From: Spongilla lacustris
Taxonomy: Eukaryota > Porifera > Demospongiae > Spongillida > Spongillidae
NCBI GenBank assembly: GCA_949361645.1
Contig: OX442427.1
Location: 5,754,757 to 5,818,756, forward strand
Reading direction: 5' to 3'
Length of the DNA: 64,000 nucleotides
The position numbers were made by a program, and so were the translations under genes. Below the pieces are notes generated by a model that worked only from the letters and a program-made list of their open reading frames with translations, ran no database searches and had not been told where the DNA came from. The first letter of the stretch is position 1, and each line of letters starts with the position of its first letter. Positions 23,478-35,843 of this stretch are shown here, one piece after another.

Positions 23478-26400
23478 CTGCTTAGTTTGAGGGGGCCAGT
23501 GTTTAAGGTATGCCTGAGGTGTGAGGGGAGAGCAAGAGAAATGATTATGATTATCAGTACATGTAACTACATGTACATGTACATGTACACAAGTACCGTT
23601 GGCACCAGTTATTGTTATATTACTGGGTAATATCATCTTGCGCTACTTATAAATAATGACTAAAATCAATCACCACTTACCTCAATCTTGAATAATAGAG
23701 GGCTTTGAATTGAATATGTTGATTTATGAGGGTGTTCATACAATTACAGTTTGTACTTAACCACTTACAATAATCTATTTGGATTATTAAATAGTATTTA
23801 CCTAATGACGGTAATGTATATTAAAAATGAAATCAAGTGGTATAACTTCATTTCTGAGTTATGCTGATTTAATAGCGTTGAGACAACACACATACATGTA
23901 CATGCTGTAATAGAATGCTCCCGGGTCTAATGACGAGCCAGGTATTAAGACGAATTTTGAACAGATTTTTTAAAATAAAATAAAGGATGCGTTTTAAGGA
24001 TTTTTAGATTGTACTCACATGATTTCCCAATGTGTGGAGAGAAAAGTGGCTTCGATTGGACCTTCCTTTGTGAAGTTACGTGTCGATATTTTGCACCCAC
24101 TTGGGGAAATGTTTTCTAAAAACCGTCACATTCACTCACGTATTGCAGAAACTACACATCACTTCCAAAAATGCAGGGCGGAATAGTTCCCTATTGTGTC
24201 TGCGAGTCGATCAATATCAAAAAACCTGCGATGCTGATCGTTCTGGAGCTCACGGTGCTCGAAAGGTCACTACAACCGCTCAATTCGTTACGATCGAGTT
24301 TAATGTTTGCGTAATGTTTTAGAGCAAACTACATTTATATCAAAGCTTCGTGGTACAAGTTAATAAGCATGCCCATGAGTGTGGATTCTGTTCTTGTCAC
24401 TTGCAGCCTGGATGTACGAAAATCCAGGTAGCTGTATACCAAAACGTACCACCTGGTAGAGACACACTTCATTATAGAGTGATAACAATCGACCACAACA
24501 GACAATACCATAATTATCCAGGGCTGTCGATGTAACCTAAGTCACTTTCTGTGACACAAGCATGTAATTCCAGATTGGCAATCTGCAATCACATGCTTGT
24601 ATCACAGAAATTGTCATTGCTGCTAGGACCATAGGTTTAAGCAAAATCCAGCATTGATTCGCAATGCGATACAGTGAATTAGCCAGGGTCATAGCCTAAA
24701 CTCTGTCGCAAAGGCTGCCAGTATACCTGAAGCACCATTGAGCCGTTACAAGTCACAACTGAAAGACAGATACGTGGTTAAAGGAACGAGGTCTCCCAGC
24801 TGCATGGCCTCTTGTTGTTACAGATACAGCCATCTGCTTGTAGCCGCTGATGAATTATGCGCGCGTTCATCATAATAAGCGAACTAGACCACCGCTCAGC
24901 AAAACTTTTATATTTTGCAAGGCTAAACATCTCCCTGATGAGGGCAAACTCTAGGGCGATGTTGTCTAGGTCCTAGATTATGTTTATTTTATTACCATTA
25001 GTGTTATAGCTGTATTCTGCATACATACATGACTGAAATGGTGAATAATGTCCTATGAAAATAACTTCTCTCTTTTATAGCTACTCACAGAAAGGGAAGT
25101 GATACGGGGTCATTCCTGGATAATCCATTTTTTTTAAAAGTTCAGAATTCGTCTTAATTAGCGAGAGCACTCTATTGAATCACGGTGCTTTAGCCATACA
25201 TGTACATGTACTGTTATGTACCTTCCCCCTCCATACACCTGCACACTCCACCCCTTTAATATACACTGTTCACCACTACTCTGTACACACTTACCTCTTC
25301 CCTGCAGAGGACAGTTGAAATACCTCCTTCCAGAGGGAGAAGAGGCTCCTTTGAGCATCCTTTTGCCCTACAGTGACACTCTGCACAGCAGCCAAGGTGA
25401 GCTCCTTCTGCTTCTTGTGGATGAACTAAAGTGGACAGGATGTCAGGTGACCTGGAGGTCATGTGACCAGCTCTCTTCACCTGAAGGGTGTTCAGGCAAG
25501 ACCTGATGTCATTCTCCGACTTCTCACACAGTGCCATCAGAGCTGATATGGCTGCTGACATATGTTCACGCTTTGCAATCTGCAGCACACGAGGAGGGAG
25601 GAGGGGGCCAGTTTAAGATAAGCATATGAGGGGGCCAGTTTAAGATAAGCACACGAGGAGGCCAGTTTAAGATAAGTACACGAGGGGGCCAGTTTACGAT
25701 AAGCACATGAGGGGGCCAGTTTAAGATAAGCACATGAGGGGGCCAGTTTAAGATAAGCATATGAGGAATGAGGGGTGAGGGATGAGGGATAAGTTCACGA
25801 TCATTCCCATACGTGTACATGTACTTTGGTACTATTTAAGTAATCAAATACATTGGAGAGCCAAAAGACGGGCATGTGCATACATGTATATGTATAAATG
25901 AGCAAATATACTCTACAGTGTGAGGAGAATTGTCGTAAAATGAATCTTCATTTATATAACCTCCACTCCCCCCATGCATGAAAAAGATGACTTGACTAGC
26001 CTAACAGCCTTACAAAGCAGACGGATCGCCTAACAGCCTTACAAAGCAGACGGATCGCCTAACAGCCTTACAAAGCAGACGGATCGCCTAACAGCCTTAC
26101 AAAGCAGACGGATCGCCTAACAGCCTTACAAAGCAGACGGATCGCCTAACAGCCTTACAAAGCAGACGGATCAGCAGTAGCTGACAAAGACTTCAATGCA
26201 AGCTATCACTGAAAAATGATATAATGAGCAGCAAAAATAAAATGGGAACAACTAGAAAGTACATGTACATGTAAAGCCGTAAGTCTCAGTGGAGACTCCC
26301 ATAAGAATATACCCAATTACCCATGCCCACTCCAACAGGATAATAGACCCAGTACAGACCAACAGGATGACAGACCCAGTACAGACCAGTCCAACAGGAC

Positions 26401-29400
26401 GACAGACCCAGTACACACCAGTCCAACAGGACGACAGACCCAGTACAGACCAGTCCAACAGGACGACAGACCCAGTACAGACCAGTCCAACAGGACGACA
26501 GACCCAGTACACACCAGTCCAACAGGATGACAGACCCAGTACAGACAGGTCCAACAGGACGACAGACCCAGTACAGACCAGTCCAACAGGATGACAGACC
26601 CAGTACAGACCAGTCCAACAGGACGACAGACCCAGTACAGCCCAGTCCAACAGGACGACAGACCCAGTACAGACCAGTCCAACAGGACGACAGACCCAGT
26701 ACACACCAGTCCAACAGGACGACAGACCCAGTACAGACCTGTTGGAGCCTAGCGGCAAGTCGTGCAGATGCAGTTGGAGGGAAGTAGAGGATGAGGGCAT
26801 GTTGTCTTAGCTGACGTAAGGAAGGGGCATATCTGTGAGGAGGAAGATGAGGTAAGGGAGGAGGGGTGATGGAGATGAAGGGGAGGGAGGATGATGGGAG
26901 GATGTGAGGGAAGAGGGAGGATGTGAGGGAAGAGGTGAGGAGGTGAGGGAAGAGGAGGGAGGTGAGGTAAGAGGGAGGTGAGGTAAGAGGGAGGTGAGGG
27001 AAGAGGGAGGTGAGGGAAGAGGAGGGAGGTGAGGTAAGAGGGAGGTGAGGGAAGAGGGAGGTGAGGGAAGAGGAGGGAGGTGAGGTAAGAGGGAGGTGAG
27101 GTAAGAGGGAGGTGAGGTAAGAGGGAGGTGAGGTAAGAGGGAGGTGAGGGAAGAGGGAGGTGAGGGAAGAGGAGGGAGGTGAGGTAAGAGGGAGGTGAGG
27201 GAAGAGGAGGGAGGTGAGGGAAGAGGGAGGGGGTGAGAGAGGAGGGAGGTGAGGGAGTAGGGAGGTGTGAGAGGAGGTGAGGAATGAGGGAGGAGGTAAG
27301 GGGTAAAGAAAGGAGTGGGGTGAAGAAAGAGGTGCACGTGGGAGTGTACTGACCAATACCACCCTAATGAATGCATGCACACATTCAATCATGAGCTCTC
27401 TCATAGGGCTGCACCACTCACTGGTCATTGCAGATGCAGATGATGGGCCTCAGAAGGACAACATCTCTCTTCTTTTTCTTACCTGCACACAGGACACACA
27501 ACAAGTTCACGACAGAATGTACCATCCATGGACTCATGCCCCACCCATGTACCCACACACAGGGACTAACCTCCTCCCTCTTTCTTCTTGATTAGATCGA
27601 TAAGCACACTGATTGCAGCCTACAGACATAGTTCAAAATTGTTATGATTCAGCCACATGTACACATAACATGTGGTACATGTAGCTGAATCATAAGTAGT
27701 AACAGTCTAGAGGAATAGTTTTTATACTGCATGTAGGGGGTGGGTACGGGAGGGGCTGTGCCCCCCTCTCCCCCCCCCCCGACCAGCCAGGGGGTACAGT
27801 ATATGGAGGAGCGCTAGCTGTAAGTTCCTCCATCATACATGTAGCAGCTTTGCAATTTTTTTTAAGTCTTGCAATTTTGTACTTAATTGCAAAAAATTCG
27901 TCACATGGCATTGGCCAGATTTACTAGCTTCCTTTACCAAGTAGTAAATAGGACTGTTGCGTAGTAGAGGAAAACTATAGCCACATTTGCTTTCATATGC
28001 TACGCATGATGCATGCAGTTCTTGCATTGTGCATTGCCCCACCAGCAGCTTTGCAACTTTTATGTCACAAAACATAGCACAGTTGCGTAGAAACATGCTA
28101 AAAGCAGATAGATAGGTATACACGACACGAATCACCTGCTTCCAGACTTTCCTGTAGTCCCACAAGCCAGACCTACTTCGTTATTGAACGGCACAACAAT
28201 CAATATACATGTATTACAATGGACTGGGGACCAACGAGTCCATTGTATATTGATCGTTGTGCTATTCAATAACGAAGTACATCTGGCTTGCCAGTTGCGA
28301 TACTAACTTTCCTGATCTATCATTGTTATACTTACATGTAATGAACCACATTGCATGGCGGGGAGGTTTTAAGTCCATTATTTAATTGAAGTGTAGCAAG
28401 ACATCAATATCATTAAAACATTGGTGGTGGGCGGAGAGGCATAAAAGGGAATATATATTTGAGTATGTTACCTCTTGAATCTATGATGTCTTAGCATATT
28501 AAAATCCAATTTGACTAAAATGAATAATATTGTAGTGTTGTTTGGAACTTGATTCATCAATGCAGGGGAAGATTTCATTGCCACAGCAATTTTGCTATCG
28601 GCCTAAGCCAAAGAAATGCCTCTCACATTTGAGGAAATGTGTCGGCTTCTGAGGCTCCACTACAGATCCCGCTGAGGGAGCTTACAGTGCTCCCCCAGAC
28701 CCCTTAGCTGCAATCCCTTTTACTCATGGTACCAGCCTGGCCATTTTTTGAATGCTTCCTATGGGCCTGAGACATTCCTAAATGCACTTACACTATCAGA
28801 CATTAATCCTACACTCACTTACATGTACATGTAGGAGGTCACATTTTCTGTGCTAGGGGATAGCATTAACCTTCACACAGATTTCTACTAATGACTGCAA
28901 TCTCACTCAGTAATGAAATTAGTTACAAATTTGTGTGCATACTACGTTTGCCTTTCATTCCCCCCGTGGCTCCACCCACTCACCGTTGGTGCTCCATCAA
29001 TCTCATCTATGATAAGGCAGTTTGGTTTGCTGTCACTTGTCAGTACTGCTTGCATCTGAGTGGACGCTTCAATGTTGTTCCTAAACATCTCAGGACTTCT
29101 ATCATCACTGAAGTGTGTGGTGTGGGTGGGATGGGTGGGATGGGTGGGTATGTGTGTGTATATGTGTGTATGTATATGTGCGTATATGTGTGTATGCATG
29201 TGTGTATGTGGGGATGATGAATGTCGATATACATGTAAGTAGTAGTATTTGGTACCAAATATCCCTACATGTACATGTACAGTGTAAAGCAGGCACCATT
29301 ACAGCAAACATGTACATACCTGGTACAATAATTTCATACCCTGTATAAACTTCCTACATCTTATGCTGTAACCCATTATCCACGACACACCCATCATCAC

Positions 29401-32400
29401 CACTACATGTACCCATCATCACCACTACATGTACCCATCATCACCACTACATGTACCCATCATCACCACTACATGTACCCATCATCACCACGACACAACC
29501 CATCATCACCACTACACACCCATCATCACCACTACACACCCATCATCACCACGACACACCCATCATCACCACTACACACCCATCATCACCAATACACACC
29601 CATCATCGCCACTACACACCCATCACCGCCACTACACACCCATCATCACCACTACACACCCATCAACACCACAACACACCCATCATCACCACTACACACC
29701 CATCATCACCACTACACACCCATCATCACCAATACACACCCATCATCGCCACTACACACCCATCACCGCCACTACACACCCATCATCACCACTACATGTA
29801 CCCATCATCACCACGACACAACCCATCCTCACCACTACACACCCATCAACACCACAACACACCCATCATCACCACTACACACCCATCATCACCACTACAC
29901 ACCCATCATCACCAATACACACCCATCATCGCCACTACACACCCATCACCGCCACTACACACCCATCATCGCCACTACACACCCATCAACACCACTACAG
30001 ACCCATCATCACCACTACACACCCATCATCACCACTACACACCCATCATCACCACTACACACCCATCATCATCACTACACACCCATCATCGCCACTACAC
30101 ACCTATCATCACCACTACACACCCATCATCACCACTACACACCCATCATCACCACTACACACCCATCATCGCCACTACACACCCATCATCGCCACTACAC
30201 ACCCATCATCACCACTACACACCCATCATCACCACTACCACCCATCATCACCACTACACACCCATCATCAACACTACACACCCATCATCACCACTACACA
30301 CCCATCATCAACACTACACACCCATCATCATCACTACACACCCATCATCGCCACTACACACCTATCATCACCACTACACACCCATCATCACCACTACACA
30401 CCCATAATCACCACTACACACCCATCATCGCCACTACACACCCATCATCGCCACTACACACCCATCATCACCACTACACACCCATCATCACCACTACCAC
30501 CCATCATCACCACTACACACCCATCATCAACACTACACACCCATCATCACCACTACACACCCATCATCAACACTACACACCCATCATCACCACTACACAC
30601 CCATCATCACCACTACACACCCATCATCACCACTACACACCCATCATCACCACTACACACCCATCATCACCACTACACACCCATCATCACTACTACACAC
30701 CCATCATCACCACTACACACCCATCATCACCACTACACACCCATCATCACCACTAAACACCCATCATCACCACTACACACCCATCATCACCACTACACAC
30801 CCATCATCATCACTACACACCCATCATCACCACTACACACCCATCATCACCACTACACACTCATCATCACCACTACACACCCATCATCACCACTACACAC
30901 CCATCATCACCACTACACACCCATCATCACCACTACACACCCATCATCACCACTACACACCCATCATCACCACTACACACCCATCATCACCACTACACAC
31001 CCATCATCACCACTACACACCTATCATCACCACTACAAACTCACCATCAATCTCCCCTCTACCACTCCAGCATCATCCAACTCCCCCCCCCACCCCCCCC
31101 CCACACACACACACATACCTTGCATTCATCTCCACCACATTGTAGCCTGCATGTTGTGCTATGACATGGGCCAAGGTAGTCTTCCCTAACCCTGGGGCTC
31201 CACATAGCAGGGCAATCTGGGACACAGGAAGGGCAAGGGTTAAAAAAATATACAAATGTACATGTATACATGTTTAATGACCTCCAATACATGTACAGTG
31301 ACCTTCAATACATATACAGTGACCTCCAATACATGCACAGTGACCTCCAATACATGCACAGTGACCTCCAATACATGTACAGTGACCTTCAATACATGCA
31401 CGGTGACCTCCAATACATGCACAGTGACCTCCAATACATGTACAGTGACCTCCAATACATGCACAGTGACCTCCAATACATGTACAGTGACCTCAATGTA
31501 CAGTGACCTTCAATACATGTACAGTGACCTTCAATACATGTAGTGACCTGCAATACATGTACAGTGACCTCCAATACATGTACAGTGACCTTCAATATAT
31601 GTAGTGACCTTCAATACATGTACAGTGACCTCCAATACATGTACAGTGACCTCAATGTACAGTGACCTCCAATAGTGGTATGCAAGGAAACCCACCTTCA
31701 TTTGGGGACGCCTAGATTCATCAAGGGCCTGTGGAATAGTAAGCATTAATCACAACTGACAAATCAGATACATATAGTTACATGCAACTGACTTACATGT
31801 AATAGGCAGTTAAATTATTTCAATGCCCTCAGACTATCATGCCCCTTTTTAGCTTATGACGCTGATGTGTCTGGTCAATAATCAGTGGTTCTTGTATGAG
31901 CACAGGACAGAGGACCAATGGGTGATGATGATCACTAGTGCCCAGGCCTACATGGGACCAATGGGTGATGATGATCACTAGTGCCCAGGCCTACATGGGA
32001 CCAATGGGTGATGATGGTCACTAGTGCCCAGGCCTACAGAGGACCAATGGGTGATGATGGTCACTAGTGCCCAGGCCTACAGGGACCAATGGGTGGTGAT
32101 GGTCACAAGTGGGCCTACAGCAGCGGCGACGGAAGGGATAAAAACGTGTAGCCACCACTATGAATAATGAAATGATTAATAATTGCAAATAAGCGGTATG
32201 GCACAATCGTAAAACCATCATCGCCATATTTCGTTTTGAATCATATACACTATCTTCTTTTATCCATGACTCAATTCTCGAAACGTCTTCACCTATAAGT
32301 TTTAGCAACTGAAAAAGTTTGATTCTGTTTTGTCATCATGCCCTTTTAGGGGCAACCCTTGTCTTGCTAAACATCTCATATTCGAAAGAACACTGCTACC

Positions 32401-35400
32401 TCTCTTTGCATTCTACTTTGTGTTGCAAGGAGAGGCTGGAAGCAACTGATGCATAGTTGATGGCAAAATGATGACCTTTAGACAGGCTTCTTTATAACAT
32501 ATCGTTGCCTCGCGTATCGGAAATTTCTTCGCAGCGTCCTTCCACTATTGATATGAATGCTGTATCAGCATTAGACCATAAAAAGCTTCTTTTTGATCTG
32601 GCTATATAAGAGACAACTGAATATGTTATTGTCTTCACAAAAGTGTCAAAGAGGGCTGAAAGCTTCTTTTGGCTACATTGATCAAACCCTCTATACAACT
32701 TATAATAGCCGAACTTGAAGCCATTTTCTTATGAAACACAACACAGAACTATTTTCTTAGCCATTTTCTTATGAAACACAACACAGAACTATTTTCTTAT
32801 GAAACACAACACTGAACTTGAAGCCATTTTCTTATGAAACACAAATCACCTGCTGCTCACTAGCGATTTAACTGATGTGAATAATTGATAAGTTCATGAA
32901 TAACTAATACACGGTACAAAAAGTGGAACCGCCATGGTGGCTTTGGCGGCCATGGTTCCGTCGCCGCTGTACAGAGGACCAATGGGTAATGACGGTCACT
33001 AGTGCCCAGGCCTACAGGAGACCAATGGGTGATGATGGTCACTAGTGGGCCTACCAGAGGACCAATGGGTAATGACGGTCACTAGTGCCCAAGCCTACAG
33101 GGGACCAATGGGTGATGATGGTCACTAGTGCCCAGGCCTACAGGGGGCCAATGGGTGATGATGGTCACTAGTGCCCAGGCCTACAGGGGACCAATGGGTG
33201 ATGATGGTCACTAGTGCCCAGGCCTACAGAGGACCAATGGGTGATGATGGTCACTAGTGGGCCTACAGAGGACCAATGGGTGATGATGGTCACTAGTGGG
33301 CCTACAGAGGACCAATGGGTGATGATGGTCACTAGTGCCCAGGCCTACATGGGACCAATGGGTGATGATGGTCACTAGTGCCCAGGCCTACATGGGACCA
33401 ATGGGTAATGATGGTCACTAGTGCCCTGGCCTACATGGGACCAATGGGTGATGATGGTCACTAGTGCCCAGGCCTACATGGGACCAATGGGTGATGATGG
33501 TCACTAGTGCCCAGGCCTACATGGGACCAATGGGTGATGATGATCACTAGTGCCCAGGCCTACAGAGGACCAATGGGTGATGATGGTCACTAGTGCCCAG
33601 GCCTACATGGGACCAATGGGTGATGATGGTCACTAGTGCCCAGGCCTACATGGGACCAATGGGTGATGATGGTCACTAGTGCCCAGGCCTACAGGGGACC
33701 AATGGGTGATGATGGTCACTAGTGCCCAGGCCTACATGGGACCAATGGGTGATGATGGTCACTAGTGCCCTGGCCTACAGGGGACCAATGGGTAATGATG
33801 GTCACTTGTGCCCTGGCCTACATGGGACCAATGGGTGATGTGATGGTCACTAGTGGGCCTACAGAGGACCAATGGGTGATGATGGTCACTAGTGCCCAGG
33901 CCTACATGGGACCAATGGGTGATGATGGTCACTAGTGCCCAGGCCTACAGAGGACCAATGGGTGATGATGGTCACTAGTGGGCCTACAGAGGACCAATGG
34001 GTGATGATGGTCACTAGTGCCCAGGCCTACAGAGGACCAATGGGTGACGATCACACACACACCACTATGGACACAGGACAAAGTTATAAACTTCCAGCCT
34101 TGGTTTTTTTAGGGCTGGTTTTTAACAAAAAAAAAAAAAAACCATCCTGGAATGGAGTGTCCAGGGTGGGAATAGCATAAAAACCAAAAACCTCCACATT
34201 TACTCATTTACCTGATTGCCATGCACATGCAGCACTTGATATACATGTACATGTACAGTGTACATGTAAATTTAATCAATAGCTGCAGTACAACCTGTAA
34301 CTACATAAACTTGTAAGGTTTGGTGTACAACTCTGGTGACAAAAGTGCTTGTACGAAGTTGAATGTAATGAGAAATGTGTTTGTATATGTGACCACACCC
34401 ACCTCTGGAACACTGAAGTCACTGGGATCCTTCATGTCAGCCTTCTTGTCTCCCCTCCACCCCCTCTTCTCCTCCCCCTTCTTCTTGTCCTCTGGCTTCT
34501 CGTGGAGAACAGCCTTGCGGCCAAACACCACCTCATCCCATAGCTTCAGCCATGACAACAAGGTCCTATTGATGCCCTACATGTACACCATCAGGGAAAG
34601 AGAGAGGCTGTCCATAAATTACACCACAACTATATCTTTGTTGATGCCACACCCCCTTCACCATCACGCTTTGTCCTACATGCCGTCATAGTACCGCAAT
34701 GTCATTTAAAAAAGACAACCCCTTTAACCTTCCTACCTACTCCCTTCTGAGCAGGCAGGCAAATGGCTCACATCATCACTAAGAAGCTCTGTGTAGTTCT
34801 TTGGTGAGTACTTCTCTACCCAGAGGGTACACCTGTTTGACTCCTCCTCCTCCCCAGTCCTCACCGGATCCTCACTCTCAAAGAGAGGTTCCGATTCACC
34901 CATCTCTCTAAAGGTAAGCATTGAAACAGAAGTCAAGATTGTTAAGTACATATACAACAGAATATGCTCCACCCCCAGGCCTCCTCCTTACATGCCCCAC
35001 CCCCAGACCTCCTCCCTCTCACATGCCCCACCCCAGACCTCCTCCCTCTCACGTGCTCCACCCCCAGACCTCCTCCCATTCACATGCCCCACCCCCAGAC
35101 CTCCTCCCATTCACATGCCCCACCCCCAGACCTCCTCCCTCTCACATGCCCCACCCCCAGACCTCCTCCCTCTCACGTGCTCCACCCCCAGACCTCCTCC
35201 CATTCACATGCCCCACCCCCAGACCTCCTCCCTCTCACATACCCCACCCCCAGACCTCCTCCCTCTCACATGCCCCACCCCCAGACCTCCTCCCTCTCAC
35301 ATGCCCCACCCCCAGACCTCCTCCCTCTCATGTGCTCCACCCCCAGACCTCCTCCCATTCACATGCCCCACCCACAGGCTTCCTCCCTCACACACTTCAC

Positions 35401-35770
35401 CATCCCAGGCCTCCACGGCCCTCATATGCTCCATTCCCATGCAACACTACCCTCTCAATTGCTCCACCCCAGACCTCCCTCACATGACCCCCTCCAGTTA
35501 ATACATATTAAAATTAGGATCAAGGGCAATCTTGACCAAGGTCCTTTCCCTTTACCCAACATTGAACAATATCCACCTGACAGTGTGGACTATGTGCCTG
35601 ACTCGACAAAACACTCACTCATGAAGGGACTCCAGCAATTGGTTGGACTGCTCAATCAGCCTGCGTCTCTTCTGTAAGCGTAAAATCCAAATGTTAATCA
35701 CACCCCCTTTAAATAGTGCCCCTCCCCCTGTCCACACCCACACACACACACATACAAACACACATACACA

Positions 35771-35843
<73 letters not shown>

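Noticed and set aside
26286..27428. 380-codon minus ORF
   Set aside because: Mostly two minisatellites; only 26739-26832 inside it is a CHTF18 exon.
29407..31189. Very long + strand ORFs (up to 586 codons) rich in His, Thr, Pro, Ser
   Set aside because: They are translations of the 20-bp minisatellite; open in all three frames because the unit lacks stops and three units equal 60 bp.
22951..34060. CRISPR-like arrays
   Set aside because: Repeats are directly adjacent or have repeated, not unique, spacers; the DNA is eukaryotic with introns.
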